Positions 22,020 through 33,860 are shown, counted from the stretch's first letter. The stretch is DNA of 64,000 nt from Paguma larvata (GCA_030068075.1 CM057837.1:21111691-21175690), one strand, 5' to 3'. A program made the numbers and translations. The notes: generated by a model from the letters alone, not told the origin.

Positions 22020-22270
22020 TTCATCTGAGCCCAACTTTGTGCATCCAACCAATGAATAATAAATTTAATAATTAAAGAATAATTAATTACACCTGAACCT
22101 TCTCACTTGGGGGTACAATTAGCCTCTGGCACCTCTAGAATGAGTTGCTAGTGACTAATTGTGCCCTCAAGGAGGCATTTGTAAGTACAATTAATTGTGT
22201 GCAAAATTGAACCCACAAATACTTCCCAAGTATTTGTGTTCCCAACATAAAAATCATTCCCACAAAAAGG
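22020..22270. promoter_or_regulatory. Candidate conserved TAAT-rich regulatory block
   Basis: Repeat-free AT-rich block in GC-rich surroundings, with many TAAT/ATTA homeodomain cores. It holds a 12-bp palindrome (22,187-22,198, ACAATTAATTGT) and a perfect 11-bp inverted repeat with a three-base loop (arms 22,214-22,224 and 22,228-22,238). Such dense homeobox-type cores are common in developmental enhancers. Conservation itself cannot be measured here. Confidence 0.4.
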
Positions 22271-22929
22271 GTTTGTTCGAAATCCAGGCCGCCCCCCCCT
22301 TTTTTTTCAGAGGGCTGTGGTGGGTTCCGCAGCAGAATCCAGATGTGCCGAGGTCTCCGTGGGAGGCCGCGCCTCCCCCTGCACGAGGGTCACCTGAGCT
22401 GCAGGCTCTGCTGCCGTGGGAACCCCAGGCAGACTGGGGCACCTCTCCTGTTGGCCGGAGACGCGAGTAGTTAACTATTTAGTACAAATCCACGGAAACG
22501 GAAGAGCAAGGAGAAGCAGGAGTTAAGGGGCGAGCCCCCCTCCTTTGTCTTTTTCCGGCTCCCCCCTCCAAGCCCACCCAGACCGGAGGAGTGGCGACCT
22601 GTCTTCCTGGGCTTGCCCTCACCTCCCAAAATGCACCTGCCCCAGCTGGTTCTTGGTCGGCCTCCGTGGAGCAGCCCCCAGATGTGGGGGCTGGCATTGG
22701 GCGTCGGGTGTCACTGCCTTACTCAGAGCTTAGGCGAGGCCCCCAGAGATGCAATCCTGGCCCCTCGGGTGTTCCCCAAGGAACAAAGGAACCCAGAGAC
22801 TGCCCACCATCCGTTCCAAACCTCACGCTCTTCCCTAACCATTCCCCGACCCTAAAGTGGCCACCAGGCTGCTCTCTGTCCCCATCCTCTGGTTTCTCAT
22901 TATAGGCTCTCCCTCTGCCTCGTATGCCC

Positions 22930-23240
22930 TCCCATCTACACATATACACGCACACGGGTGTACGTACACACGACATACACACACGTGTGTGCTGACGTGC
23001 CCACACGCACATATGTACCTGTACACACATATAGAAACACACGTTTGTACACATACATACGTGCGAACTCGCCTGTACACACACATATATACACAGAACA
23101 CCGCTCTGCTCAAACACATGTCCTCACACATGTACGTACATCCACAGCTATGCGTCCGTATACACCTACATTCACACACACATGTACGCATGTGAAGATG
23201 CACGTGCGTGTTCACACACTCACACTCTCCGGCACACGTA
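22930..23240 (+). repeat. Degenerate (CA)n/(TA)n alternating tract
   Basis: About 300 bases dominated by CACA, ACGT and TACA words with CACGTG and TACGTA cores. It is alternating purine-pyrimidine and frequently CpG-containing, so Z-DNA prone. Open frames rich in Thr/His on one strand and Cys/Val on the other are by-products. Confidence 0.75.
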
Positions 23241-23404
23241 TTGCCATGTGCCCTCATTCTAACCATGATGTTAGACGCTGCGCTGATGCCCTGTTGGCTG
23301 CGCTATCTTTCCTGACCCCCCCCTCCCCCGCGTCCTCCCTGAGTCAGGCTCTCTCCTCCTATGGACCCCACAGCTCTCAGGCCTTCCCTTCCTGTGACCA
23401 GCTC

Positions 23405-23525
23405 TGACTCCCCTCTGGCTCGGAAACCCTTCGGGACAGGGCTGGTGACAGTCCCCGAGCCCCCTCACAAAGCCCGACATGACACATGTTCCGGGTAGCA
23501 CATGAATGAATGAATGAATAACAAA
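23405..23525 (+). repeat. L2 3'-end remnant
   Basis: cggaaacccttcgggacagg, cacatgttccgggtagcac and the ATGAATGAATGAATAA tail echo the L2 3' end. Confidence 0.5.
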
Positions 23526-23789
23526 ATGAACAAGGAAGGAGTCTGGGTCCTTGCCCGTGTGTCAGAGTCCTTCCGGAACCTTCTTTGGAACACACCCGTG
23601 GAGGACAAAGAGGCATGAAGTTGGCTCAAGAGAGACAGAGCGACAGGAAAGACCAGTCAGGGAGCCACTAGTTAACTCCTCCCATTTGGGAAGGGTCCCC
23701 GGACTCGCTGGGGTTCCCCCACCAAAGGGGAAGGCAACCCCTTCGCCTCTGGGGAGAACTCGTCCCAACTGGAGAGCTTGCCTCAAGCT

Positions 23790-25200
23790 CTCAAGGAAGA
23801 GCTCCCGCCTCGCTGGGTGCCGAAGGGGCCGCCAAGGTGACTACCGTGGAGCTCACGGTCTCAGCAGAGGATAAAGCAGGAAGAACTGCAAAGGTTTACG
23901 GGGAGGAGAAGAGCCTTCCAGACAGGGCGCAGGCGCATGGGGTTGGAGGAAGGAGGAGATGACAGATGAGGCCGTGAGGAGCTCCACTGGGGATGGCCTT
24001 GAACGAAGAGTTTGCGCTGGGCTTGGGAGCACGGAACTGGGGAGCCACTGAAGACTCCAGAGGAGGAGAGCCTTCAATGGCAGCAGAGGGGTTTGGACTG
24101 ACTTTGATGAGAAGGGGTCTGCAGATGCCTGATCTTCTGTCTGTGTTCTTATTCTTCCTTGTCACCCAGTGAGACACTGGCAACCCTTCCCAATTCCACT
24201 CGGATGCCACAGCTCTTCCAAGGTGGTGGCGTCCCCCTCTGGGAGTATCTCTGGGCCTGTGGGTTCCCGAAGTGGCCCTCCTGTGTCCCTTCCTCCAGGC
24301 ACTGGCTCCTTGGGAGGGAGGAAACTCATCTTCACTTTCTATTCTCCAGGCCGGCCCATGTTTCGTGGGACAAAGGTGGAAATTTCTGATACCAAAGGTG
24401 GAAAGGGGAATACTCGAAGAAGATAGATAGCATTTTCCTCCCTGCTTGCAACCTGCTGCATGGGAGGTACAACCAACAAGAAAGCCTTTGCAAAGTCGAA
24501 TACTTTATCCTGGTTATTTTCGTATTATTTCTGGAAGGCGAGCCCCCTTTGAGGGCACAAACGTGTCTCTGGTTAAAGGGATTTGCATTTCTTTATTAGA
24601 TTTGCTTCTTAATGATCCATCAGTAGGTTACTCCATTGTCTTCTGGTGCTAGTGTGCGGTCCCGTAGGCTGCCAAGCATCTAGAAGCCCCTGGAAACTAA
24701 CCGCAGAGCAGAACCATCTGCCATGTTGTTGTTGTTGTTGTTTGCAGTTTCCAGGCACTGGGAACTTTCATGAATCCTGGGTATGGTTCAAGTCAGCCTG
24801 CTTACCAAAGCTTGACGCTCTGTGACATTCTGCCATTCACCAAACACACAGGACACACCTTAGAGATGACAGACCCTGGACAGGGTGCTCCAGATACAAA
24901 GACGGATAAGACAAAGTCTAATCCCCAGCGCTCCCGGGCTCGCGGCGGGGATCCCGAAGCAACAGGATCGTGCGATGGTGACACTGGAAAGCCCAAGGCC
25001 GGGAGCACCAGCCTCCGCCCACCAGGGCAGGCAAACCTCCCAGCGGAGGTGTTCCCTGAGTGAGTCCTGTCAGATGTGTAGGAACTCAGCAGAAGGAAAA
25101 CTGGGGAGGTCGAGATGAAGAGGGCGAGAAGTTAAGAGGAGGGAAGGAGGGGGTGGGACAGCATTCCAGACCCACAGAGACAGCCCTGTGAGGAGAAGCT
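23790..25200 (+). repeat. Ancient interspersed repeat tract (two blocks)
   Basis: At 23,860-24,075 the text (aggataaagcagg, gatggccttgaacgaagagt, gggagccactgaagactcc) resembles an ancient element that reads ggccttgaacgccaggctaagg ... gggaagccactgaagg. At 24,865-25,200 another reads ccctggacagggtgctcca, gataagacaaagtcta, and cagcattccagacccacag. The middle (24,100-24,860) holds a (GTT)n at 24,725-24,742 and nothing else recognised. Families are not assignable by eye. Confidence 0.35.
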
Positions 25201-25723
25201 GGGATCGTCGGCAGGGGTCCGGGGCGCGTGCCCACAGTGCCGGACTCACATCAGCTGTTTTTCAGGTTCAGGGCTGGCTGGTTCATCCATTCACGGGCTC
25301 ATGTCTTCCTTCCTTCATTCAACAGGCCTTTAGTGAGCTGGGACCTCAGGCCAGCCTGCAGGGAAGCCATCTTGGAGCTCAGGGGCCGGCTGCAGGCCGT
25401 GTGGCCAGTCACCGCCTCATGAGCCTTGCTGGGCTCTCCGGGCATGGGCTGATCGGCAACCTGAAGGGACTGAGACGCTGACAACCCTAGAGTCCCTTCC
25501 ACGCGCGGACCGCAGGCTCAGAACCGGCCATCTCTGCCGAACACCTGCGTGTGGCTCTCTGCCACCCTCCTCCTCGTTCCCGGCTCTTCCAATCCCCATG
25601 ACAACCCTGCGGGTTGTGCACCGTGAAGCAGAGAAAGCTTCTGCTCGGAGAGAAAGACTGCCCAGGGCTGGTGCCGGCTTGGGAACGAGGTCTTCTCACG
25701 TACTGCATCAGGCAAGACACAGC

Positions 25724-25760
<37 letters not shown>

Positions 25761-27340
25761 GAGACACAGACAGAGAGAGGTTCAGGCTCACGAATCAGAA
25801 CAAGAGTCAAGGGGTCTTGCCAGTTCTCGCTCTTCCCCAGTGGCACTCAGGACAATGACTACTGGGCCAAAGAACTTTCCTTTCTCAGTTGCCGTCTGCT
25901 TTCCCACAAAACAGAATAGGAAAAGAAAAGGCACGGAAAACCTGTGGTCCACGTACACGAGAAAACCGTGATTTGCTGATGCTTCTCACTCCCGGATGTT
26001 GCCACGTGGCCTGGTGTCCCTCCTCCCAGGACGTTACCTAGGAGTATTAAAACCCCGACCGAGAAGAGAGCGTGTTGTGTGTGCGAGACCGTGTTTTCTC
26101 CTGAGCACGTCCCCTGAGAAAGAAGTAGGGTCAGAAGGTTCACAAATCCAACCCAACCTTCCTTCAAGGAGATCAACCCCTCTCCTTCTGGGGCAGCTCG
26201 GTTCCCTGAGGCCACGTCGACAGAGGTCTCGCTTAGGCGGCTGGGTCGCACCTGGCCCCAAGGGCCAGCAACAGCAGGGGATCCGAGGCCCCTCCGGCCC
26301 TGTACTTGGCCCCTACGGAATTGTGAGCGGGGTGCCCCAATATCTTCTCTTCTCACAGGCGGAGCAAAGAATACGTGTGCGACACGCCCTCGGCCCGGGT
26401 GCACAGCACGGATCCGCGCGTCTCCCTGTCTGACCCCCCGCATCTCAACTTCCAGCCGGTGTTGCAGGTCCTGTGTAATTAGGAGGCTTCCTGCCTCTTC
26501 TGAGACCGGCCTTCTGGGCAGAGGTCACCCTCAGACTGTTAGAACAGCACTCCGTTAACTACCAGAACCATGATTCTTAGATGGAGTTAATTAGAATCCA
26601 TACGCGATGTTCCCCCCCAGGTACTTGCATCACAGGAAATAAACCCCCAGCCGAATGCGGAGACGTGACCACGGGTTTTGTAAAGACATCATTATATTTA
26701 CGGAAAGTCACACTCCTCCAGGGTCCCTTCTCTCCACCCTCTCTCTACCTACGATTCAGGAATAAGCCGGCTTCCGCGGTAGGTAAGCCCCAGCGAGCCT
26801 TTTCCGTTCTTTCAGAGCAAACGGCCTAAATCTCTAAACTCGCCGGTTTCAGATTCTTGGCACTACTCTTTGCTAGAAACGTCTCGGTAAAAAATAGTAG
26901 AACCTTGCAAATGGTTTTCACTGGGCGCGAGAGGGATGGTCACACCCCGACAACGGAGTGGATATTATTAGGATAAGACATTTGGAAAGTCTTTGAGTAA
27001 CGGGGGTCAAAGCCTTAAAAATGCCCAGACTTGAGTTCATAAAGCGTAACTCGCTCCAGACAGTGGTAGGTACACTATGCAGCCCAGAAGGTGTACACGA
27101 TTCTCCATTAAATTATTCGGAAGATGTCCATGAGACGTTAAGGGGAAATAAGTTAGAGGTGAACGTGGAGAGACGTGATATCTATTCTATTATTACAGGT
27201 GCACATAACGAAAGATCTGGAAGGAATGTCAACAGAACATCTCTACAGTAGATTTGCCTGATAATTTTCCCTTCCTCGTAGCTTCCTTTTACCTGAATCG
27301 TTTACATCGAGTATTTCTTTTATCATTAGGAAATGCCATT
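25200..27340. other. Unique intergenic stretch
   Basis: Apart from the (GT)n at 25,725, nothing recognised. 26,560-27,340 is AT-richer and repeat-free (ttagatggagttaattagaa, ttattattaggataagacat), a weak further candidate for a conserved block. Confidence 0.4.
25725..25760 (+). repeat. (GT)n microsatellite
   Basis: About 17 uninterrupted GT units, expected to be polymorphic. Confidence 0.95.
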
Positions 27341-27760
27341 TCATCCTGAAAAAATATATATATTTATATATACGAGCAACACGAAATAAAATTGGACAAA
27401 ACACACACACCAAAACACAGCGGAAATGGTGCCTGCCTTCGACCTAGTGGTTTCACTGGTGGAATCAGTCCCGAGGAAATAATCTGAATGCAAAGCTTAA
27501 CGGCACAAAAATATTAATCGCGGCCGCATTAATATTAATAAAATTGCCAACAAGCTCAATGGCCACCAAAGAGGTGATTTATGGCACGGTCACAGGATGG
27601 GATCTTATGTACCGTTTCGGAGGTTTTTGAGGAATTTGTACTAACATGAAAAATCAGCTTACGGCATCATAATAAATGAAAGGCAAGATAAATTTGCCCC
27701 AAGAACGGAGAACCACTTAGAAGATACAATATTAACGTGACGGAAGTAAATGAAACACCT
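27340..27760 (+). repeat. Possible ancient L1 remnant
   Basis: ggaaataatctgaatgcaaa, gccaacaagctcaatggcc, gtgatttatggcacggtcac and aaaaatcagcttacggcatc resemble an L1ME-type 3' region. AT-rich with CpGs. Weak. Confidence 0.35.
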
Positions 27761-28494
27761 AGTCGAGGTGAAAACACACCCCTCCCCGGCTCCGATCTCC
27801 TTCGAGATGAGCCCAGCACGTTTGGTCAGAGCCGAAATTATGCCGAGCCTGAAATTCCCGCGATGTCCTTCTGGGCTCACAGCCGTTGGGTCCCTGACCG
27901 GGGAAGCCGGTGGCGACCGCGCGCGGTGAGCGGGCTTCTCCTGCAAGCATGTTGACCATACGCGGTTGTTCGCGAATTCTATAAAATGCTTGGGCGGCTC
28001 TCCAAACCCCAAACACCTTCTGTGTCAAGAGGGAAGCGTCGCCGTGCATTCCCTGCTGCTCCGTGAAGTCTGGATTCTGAAAACGGGTGGCTGCGCTCAT
28101 TGTACGAGAGAGCTCCCGCTCGGGGCATGTGGCCCATTCGTTGGGGGGTCAGCTCCTCTCTCTGGGGCTTCCCCCCCGCCCCCCAGAGGGAGGGCTTCTG
28201 CTCTGCCCCGGCCACCCGGGCGATCAGCTCACTGGCAGGCCTGTGGGGGGTGGGGATGGGGACATGCCAGCAGCCTGGAACCTACAGAGCAGGCAGCACC
28301 AGCCACAGGGGCCTCTAGGCCCGCACCGTCGGCAGGTGCTTTCTGCGTTTGCTCTCTTTTAAGCCACGACCCTGGAAAGACATCTGGTGAGAGTCTAGGA
28401 CGGAAAAGAAGATAGCAGCCCCTACACTTGGCTCCGACTGCATTTTTTCTTAATCGTAAACGTAACGTGTACATGTTTTATGTACAAAAGTGTG
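27760..28494. other. Unique GC-rich intergenic stretch
   Basis: No gene or repeat recognised. Open frames on both strands are short and overlap each other. Confidence 0.45.
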
Positions 28495-28634
28495 GGGGCG
28501 CCCGGGTGGCTCAGTCGGTTAACCATCCGGCTTTAGCTCAGGTCATGATCTCACAGCTCGTGGGTTCGAGCCCCGCCCCAGGCTCGCTGCTGACAGCTCA
28601 GAGCCTGGAGCCTGCTTCAGATCCTCTGTCTCCA
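28494..28634 (+). mobile_element. CAN-SINE, 3'-truncated
   Basis: Head GGGGCGCCCGGGTGGCTCAG, CGGTTAACCATCCGGCTTTAG, GGTTCGAGCCCCGCCCCAG, then it stops at CTTCAGATCCTCTGTCTCC. The CT block and the A tail are missing. L1 sequence starts directly after, so the 3' end was lost by deletion or recombination. Confidence 0.92.
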
Positions 28635-28635
28635 T

Positions 28636-29260
28636 CAGCGGACAGCTGAGTTGTTTCCACGCTTTGGCTACTGCGAATAATGCTGTGATAAATACAGACA
28701 TACAAGTGTGCCCATGTCTCTTCAAGATCTTGCTTTCAACTCCAGAAGCGGAATTACTGGATTGTGTGGGAGATCTGTATTTGATTTTTCAAGGAACCTC
28801 CGTACTGTTCTCCACAGAGCCCGCACACACCGTTTAGGATCCCCACCAACAGTGCCCGAGGATTCCGGGTTCTCCACATCCTCGACAGCATTTGTCTTCT
28901 GTTCTGCCAAGAGTGGCCATCCTGATAGGTGTGAGGTATTCTCTCACTGTGGTTTGATTGGTATTTTCTTTAATTTTTTCTTTAATTTTTTTCTCGAGAG
29001 AGAGAGAGAGAGAGAGCGAGAGCAGGGGAGGAGCAGAGAAAGAGGGAGACACAGAATGGGAAGCAGGCTCCAGGCTCTGAGCCGTCAGCACAGAGCCCGA
29101 CGCAGGGCTCGAACTCACGAACCATGAGATCATGACCTGAGCCGAAGTCGAATGCCTAACCGACTGAGCCACCCGGGCGCCCCTGAATTATATTTCTTTA
29201 TATGTTTACTGATGTTGAGCATCTTTTCACATACATGTTGGCCATTTTTGCTTTTTAGTC
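28636..29260 (-). mobile_element. L1 3'-region fragment split by a CAN-SINE
   Basis: Antisense L1 text: gttgtttccacgctttggct, gcgaataatgctgtgataaa, gcggaattactggattgtg, ctccacatcctcgacagcat and gtggccatcctgataggtg. It resumes at 29,183 with tttactgatgttgagcatc and acatacatgttggccattttt after the SINE. Dead fragment. Confidence 0.78.
28976..29182 (-). mobile_element. CAN-SINE, antisense, nested in L1
   Basis: TTTTTTCTCGAGAGAGAGAG, GAAGCAGGCTCCAGGCTCTG, CCGACGCAGGGCTCGAACTC and GACTGAGCCACCCGGGCGCC. It splits the surrounding L1 sequence; flanking words TATTTTCTTTA and TATATTTCTTTA suggest a degenerate duplication. Confidence 0.94.
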
Positions 29261-30326
29261 TTTTAGCCCAAATCGCCAAAACTTCTTCCAGAAATGTTGC
29301 ACCGGTTGAAACGCTCCCCCAGGGAAGTGAGGACACTTCTCCTTGCTTCTCGCCGACACTGTCTGCCCCTCAACTTGCCCCAAACAATGTAGATGAAATA
29401 TTAAGCGAGACACTCGCATGCGCCTCGTAATGGTAGCGGCTCCGTGCTGTCTTGGAAGAGAAAATTTCCGTGAGCTGGCCAGTGCTGACCCTGAACTTCT
29501 GCTCCTCCCAGGAGCATGGAATCCACGTCTCCGTTTTGCTAGGCTCTCACGATCCCTCTCCTGTGCTGAACAGTTCCCCGGCTCCGGAGTTTTATCCTTA
29601 AGATTTAAATTGCAGCTGGATTTGGGACATTTCGAGCCTTCACATCAAAGATTGCTCCAGAAAGAAGCCCTCGGGGGTGAGTGACAGGCCCAAGAAAACC
29701 CTGCCTTGTTATTCGAGGTCCTCCACACGGGCCCCATTGTCTCACTGTGCCGTTCCCGCCAGCTCCTCCATAATACAGGAAAAATCAAAGCCTTAAGTAA
29801 TAGGAGGTTATTTGCAAATGGTATTCTTTTTTTTTTTTTTTAACTAGAGCAGTTCCTTGTTAATAAATGAAATTTATTGAAAACTCTTTTGAGAATCCTC
29901 ACGAGTAGGCAGAGGCTGGACGGTCTGTTCCCAGCCACCAGTGGTGACAAGATGAAAGCAAGAAAATGGCTCTCTGTCGGCTACTAACATTCCTCCTAAG
30001 GAGCCCTCTTTTTAAAATTAGGGTTGTGCACATTTCCCAAGTGTATCTTCATGTGAACTTGAAAGCTACGGCCACTTTTCGGTCTGGCCGTTCACTGAGA
30101 GTTCTACTCAGAGTCACTGGAGCCAAGAGAACGCAGTGCCTTCCAACATACAGCCAAGCGCCAGGCTTTCCCTGATGGGTCTTTCCAGAAGCAGGAGGGT
30201 TGGAGGGGGTCAGTTTCCCCCCAAGAATTCCTGACATCATTCAGCGATTTGGTAACAAGCAAGGGCTGTAAGGAAGAGCCACCCACCGCGTCTCATGTTC
30301 TCAGCAAACCTATCATGTACTCATTC
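29260..30326. other. Unique intergenic stretch
   Basis: A poly-T at 29,828-29,841 and an AT-rich block (ttgttaataaatgaaattta) at 29,860-29,890. Nothing else recognised. Confidence 0.4.
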
Positions 30327-30559
30327 TTTTTGAAAAATTTTAAAATTATATTTATTTATCTGAGAGAGAGAAAAAAAAAAGAGCATGGGCGGGGGGGCGT
30401 GGTGGGTGCAGAGAGAGAGGGAGACATAGAATCCAAACGAGACTCCAGGCTCTGAGCTGTCAGCACAGAGCCCGATGCGGGGCTCGAACTCACAAGCTTC
30501 GGGGATCGTGACCTGAGCCGAAGCTGGACGCTTAACCGACTGAGTCCCCCAGGCGCCCC
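30326..30559 (-). mobile_element. CAN-SINE with perfect 13-bp target duplication
   Basis: TTATTTATCTGAGAGAGAGA, GACTCCAGGCTCTGAGCTG, CCCGATGCGGGGCTCGAAC and GACTGAGTCCCCCAGGCGCC. Perfect direct repeat TCATGTACTCATT at 30,313-30,325 and 30,560-30,572, indicating a relatively recent insertion. Confidence 0.96.
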
Positions 30560-30934
30560 TCATGTACTCATTTCGATCCCAACTCCTTCTTAGAGAGTAT
30601 GTGAACTGTATTCTAGAAATTCATACAAAAAGGAACAGTGTACAAGGAGGTTGGGTGTCCGCCAGAGTCCCAACGGGACAGGAAGACACACTCCGAACGG
30701 GATAATTTGAGGAGGGTTTAATTATAAGAATGTGGGCACAGGAAAGCCTAGAGACAGTGCGACCACCGGGCACCCATCCCAGCACAGCCGTCGCCATCTC
30801 TAGGTCCAAAGGGCAAGGGAAGGAAGAAGTGACTAGAACTCGGGAAGGGAGGCGTGTGGAGCGTGGCCAGGAAGGCTGAAGAAAGGTGCACTCACCCCTG
30901 CCGCAGCGCTGAAGAACCTTGGAAACATTATGCA

Positions 30935-31200
30935 AAGTGACTCCTGCATGCGGCGTATGAGTCCACGTATTCCATGGAAACGTCCAGAACAGGCAAATCC
31001 ACAGACACAGAAGGTAGATCCGTGGCTGCCAGGGGCCGGGGTAGGTGCTGGGCGGAGCGACCGCGGACGGGCTCCGGGTTTCCTTTTGAGGCGACGCCCA
31101 CGTCCTGGCCCTGAGAGTGGTGATGGTGGCAACACCACAAACCCTCTGCGATGATCTCCGTCACAATGTGGCCATGGATGGTAGGCGACCTGTATCTTTT
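30935..31200 (+). mobile_element. Ancient L1 3' fragment
   Basis: ggaaacgtccagaacaggc, aaatccacagacacagaagg, tagatccgtggctgccagg, ggccggggtaggtgctggg and tgagagtggtgatggtggc follow the L1M 3' order. GC-shifted from the usual text. Confidence 0.7.
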
Positions 31201-31960
31201 AATACATTTTAAAAAGGAACCAAGAGGATGACCTTTGCTGGAGAGGCAGAGTCGGCCCAAGGCGACCTTGTGCAGGCCGTGGTTGGAGGAAGGAGGGGCG
31301 TCCGGGGAGGAAATACACCGGCCTCGCTTTCCTCCCTCCCTCTGGTTGACCGCGGCTCCCCATCGGTTACACCCAAAACCAGGGGGCGGGGGGGGGGACG
31401 TTGGTGCCATGCGCACGGGTCAGCCTCTCACGGCAGAGAGCGGGGTAGAAAGGGGTGCGGAGGGGATCGGGAAGCGACACGGAAGACGTTCGGCACACCG
31501 GAATAAAAGGAAGAGAATACGCAAATGAGACAAAGCCAGAGGTAGTGAGAGTAGGTAAAATACGTCCTACGAGGTTCCTTCCAGTTGCCGGAATCAGTTC
31601 AGATTAGCGGTGTGAGCTTCCCAGCAGCTGGCACAGAGGAGAATCTACCAGACAGGAAGTGTGTGGGGTCCGTTGGGTAAAAACACGCTCCAGAGAAAGA
31701 CACTCCCTGACGGACGGGCACAGTGCGGGCTCTCCGCTTAACACGCCGCACTTACGGTGGGAAAGACGCGGCAGGAAGGCGGGCAAAGAATTGGCCTCGA
31801 CTCTCTGCTGGCTCAAGACTCACAGAGACTGCTCTCCCTACACCCACCTGGCCGGCTGCCGCTCCCTTTAAGGGGCCTCTGGACACCGCAAACGCAGAGG
31901 CGCCCGTGCAGGAAGGTGGCCCAGCATGCTTGGCGAGGGCTCGGTCCTGGGGTCGGATGG
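31200..31960. other. Unique intergenic stretch
   Basis: No repeat or gene recognised; a G-run occurs near 31,383. Confidence 0.4.
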
Positions 31961-32175
31961 CTCGAGTTGAAACCCCAGCTCCGGCTGCTTCTTCGCTCGG
32001 ACCTACGGGAATGGACTTCGTCACCCGGGCCTTAGTTTCTCAGGCTGTGGGATGGGAATAATTAAAATGCACTCCTCGAAGGACGCGGTGAGGATTAATG
32101 AAACAATGCACGGCGAGGACTCGGTGCTGCTCCGGGCATACAGTAGGCGCTTAATAAATGTCTCCGTGGACTCTG
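31960..32175 (+). repeat. MIR remnant
   Basis: gggccttagtttctcaggct, gtgggatgggaataattaaa, gcggtgaggattaatgaaac and catacagtaggcgcttaata, the MIR 3' half in order. Confidence 0.78.
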
Positions 32176-32506
32176 TTGACTAGAATGATACAAGATGCTC
32201 AACACGCGCTCGTTTTCACAGGGGAGGAGAAGGAGGGCCGGAGAGGGGCCTGCTCTACCCCCAAACCACGCGCTTAGAGGAAAAGCAGAGCGGAGGGAAG
32301 AATCTGGCTTCCGGTCTCGCCGAGCCACGGCGGTTCTCTGTGGCTCTGGTGGCTGGCGCGGGGGCCTGGCAGAAGTGAGCAGTTCACGCGTGTCAATCAT
32401 TAACACCTGCGGCTGTGTATCCCCAGCGCCGTGGGAGAAGCCCAGGTGGGAGCAGGGCCTCTATCAGAAGTTAGGTTCTCGGCCCGCCTACCAAAGGCCG
32501 TGTGGA

Positions 32507-32721
32507 GGGGCGCCTGGGGGGCTCAGTCGGTGAAGCGTCTGACTTCGGCTCAGGTCATGGTCTCACGGTTCATGAGTTCGAGCCCCGCATTGGGCTCTGT
32601 GCTGACGGCTCAGAGCCTGGAGCCTGCTTCGGACTCTGTCTCCCTCTCTCTCTGCCCCTCCCCCACTCATGCTCTGTCTCTCTGTCTCAAAAATAAACAT
32701 TAAAAAAAAAAAAAAGAAAGA
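32507..32721 (+). mobile_element. CAN-SINE, full length
   Basis: Head GGGGCGCCTGGGGGGCTCAG, CGGTGAAGCGTCTGACTTCG, TTCATGAGTTCGAGCCCCGC, CT tract and CTCAAAAATAAACATTAAA tail. The words AAAGGCCGTGT before and AAAGCCGTGT after (32,722-32,731) are a probable target duplication. Confidence 0.96.
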
Positions 32722-32964
32722 AAAGCCGTGTCGAGCCCCGGCTGCCAGCCACCCAGGAAATCTGCCTTCCTCGCGGTGACATAAAAGTGAAGGTGGCATT
32801 TCAGGGGACAGGTGAAATGGGACCGGAAGAACAGACTCTGCTTTGGCCCGAGCTTGCTTTACGCTGCCGGTTGAACCCCAGGAGAAGCAGGCCCTGGGCC
32901 CGCACGTTTTGCATCTGCTGTCCGTCAGTCCTGCTCGCCCTCTGTGCCCGGCAGACTTGCATCC

Positions 32965-33370
32965 CCTCGACTGACAGGTCAAGCCCTGACCCCTGCACCT
33001 GTGAATGCAGTCTTAGGTGGAAACAGGGTCTTGGCAGATGTCACCAAGTTAAGATGAGGTCATCCGGGATTAGGGCAGGGCCTGCCCCAATGGCCCAGGC
33101 GGTGTCCTTCTAACAAGAGAAAGCAGAGATACAGACAGAGACACACGGGGAGCCAGAGGCCGAGATTGGGGCGACACCGAGGATGGCCGGCAATCCCCAG
33201 AAGCCGGAAGACGTAAGGAAGGAAGGAGCCTCCTCTCGAGCCTTCGGAGAGAGCCTGGCTATGCCAACACCTGGATTTCAGTCCTGGCCTCCAGGGCTCA
33301 GGGAACAAATTCCGGTGACTTCAAGCCACCCCGTTCGTGGTTCGTCCCTGTCAATCTCTTCTCCTGCCGA
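32965..33370 (+). mobile_element. MaLR-type LTR remnant
   Basis: gacccctgcacctgtgaatg, ggtggaaacagggtcttgg, cagatgtcaccaagttaaga, tgaggtcatccgggattagg, ggcaatccccagaagccgg, ctctcgagccttcggagag, acacctggatttcagtcctg, and cttcaagccaccccgttcgt match the order of an ancient MLT/MaLR-type LTR. Subfamily not certain. No internal genes present. Confidence 0.65.
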
Positions 33371-33404
33371 CTTCTGCCGAAGGAGAAACTGGGTAGGTAT
33401 GATA

Positions 33405-33545
33405 GGAATTATACCAACAGCACCTACCACTCGCCGAGCTCCTGTTACATGCCAGGCTCTGAACCAGACGTGTCCAGAATTGACCTCATTGAGTCCTGTC
33501 AATAATCTTATGAGCCAAGTGCTCGCTTCTTTACGGACACGTAGT
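33405..33545 (-). repeat. MIR remnant, antisense
   Basis: caccactcgccgagctcctg-like text, acatgccaggctctgaacca and gagtcctgtcaataatctta, antisense MIR. Partial. Confidence 0.55.
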
Positions 33546-33824
33546 CCTGGAACTCTCACCACTCGTACTGTCTGAGCAAGGGCTTCCATAGAAGCAGAAC
33601 TTCAGACAAGGTCTTGGGTGAAGGGGGTTTATTTGGGCAGGGATCCCAGAAGCAGGAGCGAGGGGAGAGAGACGGAAATGGGTAGCAGGGGCTCGATCGT
33701 CCCGGGACCTCTGCGAAGTATACGGAGCCTGTTTCGGGACTGTGTGTCCGAAGAGCCCGAGCATTTATTCACCGGCTCTTGTCCTCCGGATGACAACCGC
33801 TTGTGGGGCTCCCACCCCCCCACA

Positions 33825-33860
33825 CGTACACACACACAGACACACACACACAGACACACA
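33825..33860 (+). repeat. (CA)n/(CAGA)n microsatellite
   Basis: acacacacacagacacacacacaca-type tract, imperfect. Confidence 0.85.

Noticed and set aside
22835..23407. Cys/Val-rich and Thr/His-rich frames on both strands
   Set aside because: Translation of the alternating CA/TA tract.
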